From NCBI RefSeq assembly GCF_002082565.1, contig NZ_CP020562.1, positions 3,596,001-3,660,000 on the forward strand: 64,000 bases of DNA. Reading direction: 5' to 3'. The notes beneath the pieces are model-generated. The model did not search any database. It had not been told where the DNA came from and saw only the letters and a program-made list of their open reading frames with translations. Below are positions 53,728-62,918 of this stretch, piece after piece. This DNA comes from Halomonas sp. GT (GTDB lineage: Bacteria; Pseudomonadota; Gammaproteobacteria; Pseudomonadales; Halomonadaceae). Numbering within the stretch: position 1 is the stretch's first letter; every line of letters begins with the position of its first letter. The translations under genes and the position numbers were made by a program.

Positions 53728-54777
53728 TTACTGTTCGGTTTTACCGTCGTAGCGGCGCTGCCACTCTGCCAGCACGCGCTCGCGATTAACCGCCGCCCAC
53801 TGGAAATCGGCATCAATCATGCGATCCGCAATGTCAGCGGGGTAGTTTTCAATCGGCTGTGCCACACCTGGGTAAGCCACGACGGCGTAGCCTTCGTTAT
53901 AGAGTTCGTTAGCCTCGCGGGAAACAGCCCAATCCATCAGCGTTTGTGCAGCTTCCTGTTTAGCTGTACCCGCAACGATGGCGGCAGCTTCCATATCCCA
54001 GCCAAGCCCCTCTTCTGGGAAGATCACTTCAATTGGTGCGCCTTGGGATTTTAACCGTGCACCACGGAAGGCAAACGACACACCGACTGCCGCTTCACCG
54101 GTGGCCGCTAAACTGCAAGGAGCAGAGCCTGAGTGGGTATAACGGGAAATGTTGTTATGCAGACGGTCCATATAGTCCCAACCTTGCTCTTCGCCCCACA
54201 GCTGCATCCAGCTGGCTACATCCAGATAGCCGGTACCGGAGGAGTTGGGATTAGGCATGATCACATGCCCCTCAAACTCAGGCTGGGTCAGGTCTTCCCA
54301 GGAGGTCGGCATGGGCACACCCTGTCGCTCGCCTTCAATGGTGTTGTAGCAAATGGCTGCTACCCAGGCGTCCATGCCTACCCACGCGGGGTCTTCACCG
54401 TTACGGTAAGCAGCATCAATAAATTTTGGATCGAGGTTTTCAACGCCAGCAGGGGCGTAGCGTTCCAGCATGCCTTCTTCTTCAAGCACCAGCAGGCTAG
54501 TGGCTGCTAAGCCCCAGATAACGTCTGCCTGGGGATTATCTTTTTCCGCCAGCAGGCGCGCAGTAATTACGCCCGTCGAATCTCGCACCCAGTTAATGGT
54601 GATATCTGGGTGGGCAGCATTGAAGCGTTCGGCGTATTTTTGCAGATCATCTGACTCAACGGCGGTGTACACCGTCAGCTCAGTGGCGCTAGCCACAGAA
54701 GTGAAGGCAACGGCAGCCGTTGCAAGCAGAGCAGTTGCAATCTGATTAGGTTGGAACAAACGGCGAAGTTTCGACAT
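53728..54777 (-). CDS. 2-AEP ABC transporter periplasmic binding protein
   Basis: A 349-residue protein with a signal peptide (about 1-31, ending VASATELTVYTA) and a type II binding fold of the FbpA/PhnS group (LTVYTAVESDDLQKYAERFN, INWVRDSTGVITARLLAEKD, FPEEGLGWDMEAAAIVAGT). The STGVITARLLAEK segment is shared with other 2-AEP binding proteins. It is the first gene of the transport-degradation operon, and a palindromic operator lies 19 bp before its start. Confidence 0.88.
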   Translation of the reverse strand: MSKLRRLFQPNQIATALLATAAVAFTSVASATELTVYTAVESDDLQKYAERFNAAHPDITINWVRDSTGVITARLLAEKDNPQADVIWGLAATSLLVLEEEGMLERYAPAGVENLDPKFIDAAYRNGEDPAWVGMDAWVAAICYNTIEGERQGVPMPTSWEDLTQPEFEGHVIMPNPNSSGTGYLDVASWMQLWGEEQGWDYMDRLHNNISRYTHSGSAPCSLAATGEAAVGVSFAFRGARLKSQGAPIEVIFPEEGLGWDMEAAAIVAGTAKQEAAQTLMDWAVSREANELYNEGYAVVAYPGVAQPIENYPADIADRMIDADFQWAAVNRERVLAEWQRRYDGKTEQ

Positions 54778-54795
54778 GGTAGGCTCCCAGCGTTT

Positions 54796-54807
54796 TGGTA
54801 TAGACCA
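54796..54807. promoter_or_regulatory. Candidate PhnR operator before the 2-AEP binding-protein gene
   Basis: TGGTATAGACCA contains the HutC-family core GT-N-TA-N-AC and is the reverse complement of the site before phnW. It lies between the regulator gene and the transport operon. Confidence 0.65.
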
Positions 54808-54888
54808 GGAGTTTGCCGCCGTTAAATGACAGTGCGATGACGCTTGTTTGACCGATTTTTTAAGTTGTTGTGTACGCTCAAGCGTAGG

Positions 54889-54924
54889 TTCTTGTGAGGG
54901 ATCTTGTGAGGATTCTCTCGAGCG
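54889..54924. repeat. 12-bp direct repeat, two to three copies, before the transport operon
   Basis: TTCTTGTGAGGG (54889-54900) and ATCTTGTGAGGA (54901-54912) are followed by a worn TTCTCTCGAGCG. They lie in the 167-bp gap between the GntR gene and the binding-protein gene. Confidence 0.55.
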
Positions 54925-54944
54925 TCCCTGTCTTCGTAACCTTG

Positions 54945-55655
54945 TTACTGCTGGCCCGATAGCTCAACACGGATGCATAACGAATCGTGCAACCAGTGCT
55001 CTTCGTCATATTCGATGGGACGTTGTTGACCATCAAAAATGGCGCGGCAAATGTTTAACCCTGCTGCACCTGGGGCAACGAGTAATTCTTCTGCATCTAA
55101 TGGCGACAGCGCTTCGGACACCATGCGTATCGAGCGATTGGCCAAATGATGCCCCCACCGCCCTCTTAACAACCCCCAGAGTGATTGTCCGCTGTAGATG
55201 TCTAGCAGCTCTGGCGCACGCTCTGGCACCACCCAAAGCGATTCCACCAGCACAGCGCGATCATCTACGTAACGGCGACGGCGAATGTGGTGAAACGGCT
55301 GGTCATCAGGCAGCTGCAGGGCACGGGCAGCCGCCAGATGTGAGCGAGTTTCCAGCTTAAGAACCGCCGTGCGTGGTTGCCGCCCCTGAGCGCGCACATA
55401 GTCGTTAAAACCTGCGTCCCGGGTGGGGTCATACACCAGCCTAGCCGGTGAAATAAACCAACCACGCCGATTACTGCGGTGAATAAGCCCCTCCCCCTCC
55501 AGTTGCGCCAAGGCTTGGCGCAACGTAACGCGGGTCGTACAGAAGCGCTCTGCTAACGCTCGCTCCGCGGGTAACTTGCCTTCCCACTGCGTGGCATGCT
55601 GAGTGATTAAATAACGAAGCTGTTCAGTTAACTGTAAATAGTAAGCATCAGGCAT
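54945..55655 (-). CDS. GntR/HutC-family regulator of 2-AEP genes (PhnR type)
   Basis: A 236-residue protein: an N-terminal winged helix (about 10-75, ERALAERFCTTRVTLRQALAQ and HRSNRRGWFISPARLV) and a C-terminal UTRA effector domain (about 90-230). UTRA members sense small phosphorylated or amino compounds, and PhnR-type proteins respond to 2-AEP. The two GTNTANAC palindromes nearby (before the binding-protein gene and phnW) are the expected targets. The start overlaps the upstream HAD gene by 8 bp. Confidence 0.87.
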   Translation of the reverse strand: MPDAYYLQLTEQLRYLITQHATQWEGKLPAERALAERFCTTRVTLRQALAQLEGEGLIHRSNRRGWFISPARLVYDPTRDAGFNDYVRAQGRQPRTAVLKLETRSHLAAARALQLPDDQPFHHIRRRRYVDDRAVLVESLWVVPERAPELLDIYSGQSLWGLLRGRWGHHLANRSIRMVSEALSPLDAEELLVAPGAAGLNICRAIFDGQQRPIEYDEEHWLHDSLCIRVELSGQQ

Positions 55656-56376
55656 GCGCCGATTTTCCTGATAGATCGTTGGCCAATGAAGCGTCTGAGG
55701 ACGCTGCCATCCGCCAGTCTAAGCGCCGCCATCCTTCTACACTAGCGACCTCCGCCAGCACGGGGTCAGGGTTAACCGCCACCGGGCAGTCAACATACTG
55801 AAGCAGCGGGATATCGTTGCGGGAATCTGAGTAGAACGTGGTATGACTGGGGATGATTTTTTGCTCAGTTAGCCACTGCTGAAAACGCACTACTTTACCC
55901 CCTCGGTAAGAGAGCACGCCTCTGCTATGGCCAGTGTAGCTTGCCCCACTTCCCGCTTGTTCGACACTTAGCTCTACCGCCAACACATGCTCAATCCCTA
56001 GCATCGTTGCAATCGGCGCGACCAAGTGATGCGATGATGCAGAAATGAGGACTAGGATATCGCCTGACTGACGGTGTGCTTCCAAGCAGCGCCAGGCTTG
56101 ATCAAAAATACGGGGCTGCAAATGGGTAGCGACAAAGCGATCAACTTCTTTTTGTACATCCACCACCCGGCGGCCCCGCAGCGGCGCCAAGGTCATTGCC
56201 AAGTACTCCTCTAGCTTTAACTTACCGGCGTGATAAGCCTGCTGCATCTGCTCGGCACGGGCTATAAATATTTCGGGGTCACTGATCCAACCCTGCTCGA
56301 TCATCCATAAATTCCAGCGGTCGCTGCAGTCTCCGTCCAGGAGGGTGTCATCAAGGTCAAACAGAGCGAGGCGCAT
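55648..56376 (-). CDS. HAD-IB family phosphatase next to the 2-AEP regulator
   Basis: A 242-residue protein: motif I LFDLDDTLLDGDCSDRW (residues 4-20), a helical cap, motif II LISASSHHLVAP, motif III Lys near RGGKVVRFQ, and motif IV YSDSRNDIPLL. This is the SerB-like HAD-IB group that hydrolyses phosphate monoesters. It overlaps the regulator gene by 8 bp. A direct role in phosphonate use is not known; removing phosphate from a related intermediate is a guess. Confidence 0.83.
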   Translation of the reverse strand: MRLALFDLDDTLLDGDCSDRWNLWMIEQGWISDPEIFIARAEQMQQAYHAGKLKLEEYLAMTLAPLRGRRVVDVQKEVDRFVATHLQPRIFDQAWRCLEAHRQSGDILVLISASSHHLVAPIATMLGIEHVLAVELSVEQAGSGASYTGHSRGVLSYRGGKVVRFQQWLTEQKIIPSHTTFYSDSRNDIPLLQYVDCPVAVNPDPVLAEVASVEGWRRLDWRMAASSDASLANDLSGKSAHA

Positions 56377-56493
56377 GAGGCACTCCTTTTTTCGCGAGTT
56401 CGGCGGCGCGTAGGGTATGCCAACGTTGATGACAGGACGATGACGCCATTACTGAGAATGGATATTGCTCGCCTTACCTATCCATAAAATGGC

Positions 56494-59193
56494 TTAAGGG
56501 GTTAACCACATTGAGGCAAACTCATCGGCGGGTAGCGGGCGGCCAAACCAGTATCCCTGAGCTTCGCTGCAACCCATTTTTGCAAGCAAATCGGCCTGGG
56601 CAGGGCTTTCAACTCCTTCTGCAAGGGTTTTCATATCAAGCGTGTCAGCCATGGCGATAATGGTTTGCACAATCGCCCGATCATGGTGGTTATCAAGCAT
56701 GTCTCGCACAAACGAAATGTCTATTTTTAACGCGTCCGCAGCAAAGCGCCGTAAATACGAGAGCGATGAGTAACCCGTACCAAAGTCATCAATAAACAGC
56801 GCGTAACCAGCCTGACGCATAGCCTGGGTAATTGTGACCGCCTGATCGGGATCACGCATAAAATCACTTTCAGTGAGTTCAAGCGCAATGGTGCCCGGAG
56901 GTACACAGGCGGTTAGCTTAGCCACATGCGCGGTTAGCTGAGGGTCGGCAAATTGTTGAGCTGAAATATTGATTGAGAGCCTACCTGGCAGTGGCGTATT
57001 GCTGGCCTGCCAAACACTTAACTGACGTGCCGCTTCTTCTAGCACCCAGTCTCCCAGCATACGGATCAAGCCACGCTCTTCCGCCAAAGCAATAAACTCG
57101 CCAGGGCTTACCCAGCCCCACTCAGAGTCAAACCAGCGGCACAGCGCCTCAGCACCCGTCAATGTTTTGCTCGTAAGACTGAACTGCGGTTGAAAATAAA
57201 GCTGTAAGCGCCGCTCAGTAATGGCTTGATGCAGGCGCTCGGTCATCCATTGCCGACGCTCCAGCGTCTGACGCATCGCTTGTGTATAGGGGCATACGCT
57301 GTTATCACGGCGTTTTGCGTGATGGAGTGCGATACTGGCCGCGTTAAACAGCTCACCAGCCTCCGATACATCGCTTGGATAGCTAGCAATCCCGATACTG
57401 ACATCGAGATTAAAAATACGATGCCCCAGCTGGATGGGCCGTTTGATAATTTCGCATAATTGAAACACCACCTCTTGAAGGCAAACATCCTCAATGCTGG
57501 GCAACAGTATTGTAAATTCATCACCGGAAAGTCGTGCGACAGCGCTTTTAGATAGACTAGTTTTCCGCAAGCGCTCAGCTACGGTTGCGAGTAACTGATC
57601 TCCTACCTCGTGACCATGTAAATCATTTACCTCTTTAAAGCGCCGAATATCCAGCAGTAGAAGTGAAAGTGAGTCATCCCGACTAGATGCCTCTTTTCCC
57701 ATACTGGCCAACAGCTCAATAAAGCGCGCACGATTAGGCAATCCTGTTGTGTTGTCTGTGTAAGCAAGACGTTGCATGTAACGATGATCACGGCGACGTT
57801 CAAGCTCACCGGCAGCGCCAGTAGAGAGAATTTTCAGCACGGAAGTAGCAAACGCATTGGTCGTCAGTGGTGTTTGGTAAAACACCATCATCACGCCAAT
57901 GGCATCGCCCTTAGCATTATCCAAGCGGCGGCCTATCCACGCCTGGGTGCTGAACGAGGTTCCTGGCAGCGTAAATGCATGGCCATTTTGCACAACGCTC
58001 TCGCCTTCAAACACGACTCGTTCAGCAGGCGTTCCCTGCAGCATAAACGTTTGGTTATCTATTAACTGACCGTTCGCAACTAAACTAACGGTATGAGCTG
58101 CTGTGGCGGGTAGCAGCGCGTTTTTCTTATTAGATGTTCCCAAACGCTGTGGAACGGGCTGATCCAGTAACGCGATAAACCCGGCATCTGCTTCTAATAA
58201 CGTGGCTAACGTGACGATCAACTGGTGAAAATAATCGTCTCCTACACGTGAGGTAACTGTCGAGGCGACTTGTACCACCGCATCTTGTACGCGTTGTGAT
58301 TCGTGCTGATCAGTCACATCTGAGATAAAGCCCTCAAGATAGGCCACCTGACCATCATCATCGATAACAGCTTGCCCTTGCTCCCACATCCAACGGTAGC
58401 TGCCGTCCCGGTGGCGTAATCGGTACACCACGCGATATGGCTGACGCTGTTGAATTGCCTGCTGTGCTGCTAGATGAAGGCGGTCTTGATCGGCTTCGTG
58501 TATGAGAGAGGCAAAGCTTATGAGTCGATTATCTTGTAATTCGTCTGGATGATAGCCCGTGAGCGCTTCAGCCCCTTGGCTGACCAGCTGCATCGTCCAG
58601 TGTTGATCATTCAGGCAACGGTAGGCCATGCCAGGAAGGTGATTAAGCAACGTGTTTAAACGCCGCTCACTCTCTCGAGCCAGTTCTTCACTTTGACGAA
58701 GCGCTTGTTCGGCTTGGCAGCGGCCTAGCTCTGCCCCCGCTTGAGCGGCCACAATGCGCAAGATTTCGTTTTCAAGTCCATCGAGCTGCATCGGTTTATT
58801 GCTTAACACCGCTAAGATGCCAATGGCCGAACCATCGGATGAAAACAGAGGCAACCCCATGTAACTCTCTGCACCCAGTTGGCCGAGCAGCTCGTCTTTA
58901 GGAAAGCGCGCCTGAACATCGCAGGCATACAAGCAAGGCTCTCTACCTAAAACGGTTTCACAAGGCGTTCCAGTGAGAGAGTAAGCAATATTATCCTGAT
59001 GACAATTATTTGACCAAACGGCCAACGTTGTGGCCATATGAGGCTCGGTGACCACAGCGATCAACGCATGATCAATCCCAAGCAGATGGGCAAGTTGCTC
59101 AACAAGCGTCGTATAAAAGTCGGGTCTTCCGCTGCGTCCTAAACCTTCCGCCAACTGACGGAAAATCTCCGACGCTTCGTTTCTGGTGTGCAT
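56494..59193 (-). CDS. GAF-PAS-GAF-GGDEF-EAL signalling protein
   Basis: An 899-residue multidomain protein: GAF (about 10-165), PAS with PAC (about 190-305), a second GAF-like region (about 315-450), GGDEF (about 465-630) and EAL (about 645-890). The GGDEF motif reads SGDEF, so cyclase activity may be lost or low. The EAL domain has the key residues: GAEALCRW, ELTESDF, DDFGTGYSSL, KIDISFV and AEGVES, so cyclic-di-GMP hydrolysis is likely. No membrane segment is seen. The ATG at 59193 (MHTRNEASE) has an AGAGAG ribosome binding site at good spacing; in-frame ATG codons upstream would add up to 18 residues. Confidence 0.87.
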   Translation of the reverse strand: MHTRNEASEIFRQLAEGLGRSGRPDFYTTLVEQLAHLLGIDHALIAVVTEPHMATTLAVWSNNCHQDNIAYSLTGTPCETVLGREPCLYACDVQARFPKDELLGQLGAESYMGLPLFSSDGSAIGILAVLSNKPMQLDGLENEILRIVAAQAGAELGRCQAEQALRQSEELARESERRLNTLLNHLPGMAYRCLNDQHWTMQLVSQGAEALTGYHPDELQDNRLISFASLIHEADQDRLHLAAQQAIQQRQPYRVVYRLRHRDGSYRWMWEQGQAVIDDDGQVAYLEGFISDVTDQHESQRVQDAVVQVASTVTSRVGDDYFHQLIVTLATLLEADAGFIALLDQPVPQRLGTSNKKNALLPATAAHTVSLVANGQLIDNQTFMLQGTPAERVVFEGESVVQNGHAFTLPGTSFSTQAWIGRRLDNAKGDAIGVMMVFYQTPLTTNAFATSVLKILSTGAAGELERRRDHRYMQRLAYTDNTTGLPNRARFIELLASMGKEASSRDDSLSLLLLDIRRFKEVNDLHGHEVGDQLLATVAERLRKTSLSKSAVARLSGDEFTILLPSIEDVCLQEVVFQLCEIIKRPIQLGHRIFNLDVSIGIASYPSDVSEAGELFNAASIALHHAKRRDNSVCPYTQAMRQTLERRQWMTERLHQAITERRLQLYFQPQFSLTSKTLTGAEALCRWFDSEWGWVSPGEFIALAEERGLIRMLGDWVLEEAARQLSVWQASNTPLPGRLSINISAQQFADPQLTAHVAKLTACVPPGTIALELTESDFMRDPDQAVTITQAMRQAGYALFIDDFGTGYSSLSYLRRFAADALKIDISFVRDMLDNHHDRAIVQTIIAMADTLDMKTLAEGVESPAQADLLAKMGCSEAQGYWFGRPLPADEFASMWLTP

Positions 59194-59238
59194 TGGCGCA
59201 CTCTCTTTTGTCATCGTAGAGCAGCTGCCCACAGAGCA

Positions 59239-59264
59239 CTGTTGCAATAAGCTGTTGCAATAAA
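59239..59264. repeat. 13-bp direct repeat, two copies, upstream of the EAL protein gene
   Basis: CTGTTGCAATAAG (59239-59251) is followed directly by CTGTTGCAATAAA (59252-59264). They lie in the 218-bp gap between the two divergent signalling genes. Confidence 0.7.
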
Positions 59265-59411
59265 ATGCAGCGGGCTACAGCATAAACAGCTATTTTACTG
59301 ATTTACAATGCCTACATATGACACTGCTAACACACGCAGACGCTGTGATGAATCATTTAGCATATAACTTAGTGGCTGCTCGCTACGCTGGACAGCACGT
59401 TGGGAGATAAC

Positions 59412-60944
59412 ATGACGAGCCTTTCAGCCGTAGACGAAACACTTTATGCCTCGCTTACTAATGAGCTTCCCAGTTTTCTTAGTAATACGTTATTACAGAC
59501 GGCTAACCTGCCTTCGCTACCTACTGTCGCCATGCAAGTGCTTGAAGTGGCGCGTTCCCCCCAGGCTCTTCTCAGTGACTATGCTCGCGTAATTGAACGC
59601 GATCCAGGGTTAACAGCCCGCCTTATTGCTGCCGCCAATAGCGTGCACTATCTTCGTTCAGCCCACCCTGCACAAACGAGCTTAGAAGCAACCCAGCGAC
59701 TGGGGCTGGACGCAACGCTCGCCACCGCCTTGAGCTTCACGCTGTTTCCCTGGCCTCCCGCAGAGGATGTCGCTCTACAAACATGGCGACGCGCCATTAT
59801 TGCCGCCGTGGTAGCAAGCAAGCTGGCTCACCAACTCTGTCCCGCACAAGTTGGCAGCGCATTCACGCTTGCCCTACTACAAGATATTGGCATTTTGGCA
59901 ATTCTCACCACCTACCCAGACGAGGCTGAAACGCTATACGCTGAACGCCAAATGTCTCACGCACAGTTGGTCAACGCTGAACGTGCCCGCTTTGGCAGTG
60001 ACCATACACTGATTGGCGCTTGGTTAGCCGCCAAATGGGGGCTACCGTCACCAATCGTGCATGCTATTTACCAAAGCCATGATGGCTTTTTCACAGATGA
60101 CATGGCGACACTCTGCCTGCGTTTATCCGGTCCAATCGCCGATGCTTGGCTCAGCCCTGAACCAAGCACCACGTTAGCAATGTTGCTTAGGCAATTAGCC
60201 GTCACAGAAACACTACCTACGAATATCATTGAAGCACTTTTCCATCAGTTGCCTGAACAAATCGATTTACTGACAGATATTCTGGATCTCACCGCACCAG
60301 CGCCTGTGGATAGTCAAACACTGCTGGCGGACGCACAGCAGTTGCTCTATCAACATGCTTTAACGCTTACAGCACGATTAGATGCCCAGCAACAGCAGTT
60401 GGATACACTACAGCTGTATAATTCTGCATTAGAAGAACGCAGCCGTATTGACCCACTAACTCAATTGGCTAACCGTGCGTGGTTAGAGCAGCAACTCCAG
60501 GAACGTTTTGCACTTTGCAATGAACAAGGCCGCACGATGTCAGTGGTGTTTATCGATTTAGATCACTTCAAAGTGCTTAACGACCGATATGGCCATCAAG
60601 CAGGCGACTTAATTCTGGAACGTTTTGGTAAAACGCTAGCGTCATTAACTCGCTCAGGCGATTTAGCAGGTCGCTATGGCGGTGAAGAGTTTTTAATTAT
60701 CTTGCCCGATGAGACGGCTCACACCGCGAGACAGTTAGCCGAACGCATTGCACTGTATTTAAATGAGCAACCTATGCTGAAAATCGACCAAGAAGCCCTA
60801 TATGTAACCGCTTCTATGGGCATTGCGTGTTTAAGCGATGGTAATTTCAGCAATGAACGAGAACTGATAGATGCCGCCGACCAGAGCATGTACATCATCA
60901 AGCGCTCTGGCCGCCGGGGCATCTCCGTACATGGCCAAGATTGA
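59412..60944 (+). CDS. HDOD-GGDEF protein, likely diguanylate cyclase
   Basis: A 510-residue protein: an N-terminal HDOD domain (about 25-225, LPSLPTVAMQVLEVARSPQ and VIERDPGLTARLIAAANS), a linking helical region with Gln-rich coiled coil (about 305-345), and a C-terminal GGDEF domain (about 350-505). The active-site motif is YGGEEFLIIL, an accepted active form, and FIDLDHFKVLNDRYGHQAGD is intact, so it should make cyclic-di-GMP. ATG 59412 follows GGGAGATAAC; an in-frame TTG at 59400 is less likely. It is divergent from the EAL protein, so the pair may set opposing activities. Confidence 0.88.
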   Translation: MTSLSAVDETLYASLTNELPSFLSNTLLQTANLPSLPTVAMQVLEVARSPQALLSDYARVIERDPGLTARLIAAANSVHYLRSAHPAQTSLEATQRLGLDATLATALSFTLFPWPPAEDVALQTWRRAIIAAVVASKLAHQLCPAQVGSAFTLALLQDIGILAILTTYPDEAETLYAERQMSHAQLVNAERARFGSDHTLIGAWLAAKWGLPSPIVHAIYQSHDGFFTDDMATLCLRLSGPIADAWLSPEPSTTLAMLLRQLAVTETLPTNIIEALFHQLPEQIDLLTDILDLTAPAPVDSQTLLADAQQLLYQHALTLTARLDAQQQQLDTLQLYNSALEERSRIDPLTQLANRAWLEQQLQERFALCNEQGRTMSVVFIDLDHFKVLNDRYGHQAGDLILERFGKTLASLTRSGDLAGRYGGEEFLIILPDETAHTARQLAERIALYLNEQPMLKIDQEALYVTASMGIACLSDGNFSNERELIDAADQSMYIIKRSGRRGISVHGQD

Positions 60945-60959
60945 CCATTAACCCTTTTA

Positions 60960-62264
60960 CTATCTGTTCATTGCCTGAGGCAGGTATAAAGCGATCTCAG
61001 GGAAGAGGTGCATAAAGGCAATCGCCAGCAGCATCAGCAGGAAGAACGGCAGTGTGGCTTTCGTGATAGTGACAATATCTTTACCAGTAAGCCCTTGAAT
61101 GACAAAAAGGTTAAAGCCCACTGGCGGCGTAATTTGCGACATCTCAACCACAATCACCAGATAGATACCAAACCAGATCAGGTCAAATCCAGCAGCGCTA
61201 ACCACAGGCATAATAATGGCTGTTACTAGCAGAATCAGTGAAATACCATCCAAAAAACAGCCCATGATTAACAGCAGTACCGTTAAAGCCACTAACAGCA
61301 TCGTGGGGGATAGCCCCATTTCGCCAATCGTGCGGGCTAGCTGCATAGGCACTTGAGTAAAGCCCATCGCAGAGGTCAGAAATGAAGCGCCAGCAATAAT
61401 AAAGGCGATCATGCACGCGGTACGCACTGCAGCAAATAACGAGCTGGTAAAGATGTCTCGATTAAAGTGGCCATTAAAATGCGCAATGACCATCGACAGC
61501 ACAACGCCCACCGCCGCAGCTTCTGTAGGTGATGCAAGGCCCCCATAAATCGATACGATAATACCGCCAATCAGCAGCAGAATTGGCACCAGCGACCAGG
61601 TATTGCGTAGCTTTTCAACAAAGCTCATACCCGACTCATCAGCACCGGTTAAGCCGTTTCGATTACCTTTCAACAGGGCCCACAGCACCAAATAGGTCAT
61701 AAACATGGCTAAAATCATCAGCCCTGGCCCAATCCCTGCCATAAATAGCCGGGTAATGGACTGCTCAGTCACCACGCCATAAACAATCAGCACGATGGAA
61801 GGTGGAATCAGCAAGCCCAGCGTTGATGCGCTGGCCAATGTACCAATCGCCATGTTGCTGTCATAGCCACGGCGCTCGAGTTCCGGCAGGGTCATTTTAC
61901 CCACCGTTGCACAGGTCGCCGCTGAAGAGCCACATACGGCGGCAAACATGCCGCTGCCAATGATATTGGTGTGGAGCAAACGTCCCGGCAGGCGATTTAA
62001 CCAGGGCGATAAGCCACGAAACATATTGTCGGCAAGACCTGAACGAAACAGAATCTCCCCCATCCAGATAAACATCGGCAACGCCGTTAAATCCCAGCCA
62101 TAGCTTGCTCCCCAAAAATCCGAGGCAAGAATAGGGCCGGGGTCGAAGGGACTAAAAAACTGAAGGGCAACCCAAGCCGTTCCAATTAGGGCAAAGGCAA
62201 TCCAGACGCCACTGCCTAACAGCACCACAAGGGTAAAGATGGTAGCCAAACTGAGTAATAGCAC
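60960..62264 (-). CDS. TRAP transporter large permease (DctM type), second system
   Basis: A 434-residue permease with about twelve membrane segments. Motifs are IWMGEILFRSGLADNMFRGL, the VCGSSAATCATVGKMTLPEL loop and LASASTLGLLIPPSIVLIVYG. It is the large type of TRAP permease of the same group as at 6012 but clearly different in sequence. It lies 23 bp after the dctQ gene and 15 bp from the stop of the convergent HDOD-GGDEF gene. The ligand is not known. Confidence 0.9.
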   Translation of the reverse strand: MLLLSLATIFTLVVLLGSGVWIAFALIGTAWVALQFFSPFDPGPILASDFWGASYGWDLTALPMFIWMGEILFRSGLADNMFRGLSPWLNRLPGRLLHTNIIGSGMFAAVCGSSAATCATVGKMTLPELERRGYDSNMAIGTLASASTLGLLIPPSIVLIVYGVVTEQSITRLFMAGIGPGLMILAMFMTYLVLWALLKGNRNGLTGADESGMSFVEKLRNTWSLVPILLLIGGIIVSIYGGLASPTEAAAVGVVLSMVIAHFNGHFNRDIFTSSLFAAVRTACMIAFIIAGASFLTSAMGFTQVPMQLARTIGEMGLSPTMLLVALTVLLLIMGCFLDGISLILLVTAIIMPVVSAAGFDLIWFGIYLVIVVEMSQITPPVGFNLFVIQGLTGKDIVTITKATLPFFLLMLLAIAFMHLFPEIALYLPQAMNR

Positions 62265-62287
62265 GAGGGTGTCTCCCGGGTAGCGTC

Positions 62288-62851
62288 TTAATGCGCTTCG
62301 TTGTCGTCGATGGCGGTTGCTTCACGGAAGCTCGCAGGGTCCTGGATAGCGATACGCAGCGCTATCCACAAGGCTTCCAAAAGTGCCAATGCCAAGAGCC
62401 CTACACCAACGACCAGTACCGATTGAGGTATCCACAAGGGAATAGATAAAAAGCCTGACGATACATCGTTATATTGAAGGCTTTCTCTTGCCAGCCCAAT
62501 CAAGCCATAGGCCAGCAAAAGGCTGATCACTACTGCAATGAGTAACCCAAACACCTCAAACCAGACGCGGATGGCAGAAGGTAGGCGCGAGATAAGCAGT
62601 GTTACCCGAATATGCGCATGGTGAACAAAGGTGTAGGCAAGCCCAAGAAACGTTGCCCCAACTAACAGATACGACGCCATCTCAGAAACGCCGGTGATGC
62701 TCACGCCGAGTCGGCTAAGGCCAACCAAAATAAGCAGTGCATCTACTAACCGAAACGTAACCTGCAGTGCGATAAGTGCACAAATAGCCACCATACACGC
62801 GGCTGCACCCCAGGCACCGAGGCGGTAGAGTTTGTCGAATTTAAACATCAT
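62288..62851 (-). CDS. TRAP transporter small membrane subunit (DctQ type), second system
   Basis: A 187-residue protein with four predicted membrane segments (about 14-35, 55-75, 95-118, 138-160). The ATG at 62851 or 62848 (MMFKFDKLYRLG) is chosen; a longer frame would begin within the hairpin and repeat region upstream. It is the partner of the DctM permease at 60960. Confidence 0.85.
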   Translation of the reverse strand: MMFKFDKLYRLGAWGAAACMVAICALIALQVTFRLVDALLILVGLSRLGVSITGVSEMASYLLVGATFLGLAYTFVHHAHIRVTLLISRLPSAIRVWFEVFGLLIAVVISLLLAYGLIGLARESLQYNDVSSGFLSIPLWIPQSVLVVGVGLLALALLEALWIALRIAIQDPASFREATAIDDNEAH

Positions 62852-62880
62852 GTTCGCAGTCTCATTGAGCGCGTGAGTGG

Positions 62881-62907
62881 TAAGGGCGGCCCGAACAGCC
62901 GCCCTTA
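62881..62907 (-). terminator. Strong hairpin between dctP and dctQ of the second TRAP system
   Basis: TAAGGGCGGC-CCGAACA-GCCGCCCTTA is a perfect ten-base-pair stem with a seven-base loop. On the minus strand it lies after dctP and before dctQ, next to the 14-bp repeat array. It lacks a U tract and probably protects or processes the dctP message. Confidence 0.55.
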
Positions 62908-62918
62908 AAGCCAGCATT

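Noticed and set aside
54848..55360. 170-codon frame on the plus strand
   Set aside because: It is antisense to the GntR regulator and rich in Cys, Arg and Ala without any domain pattern.
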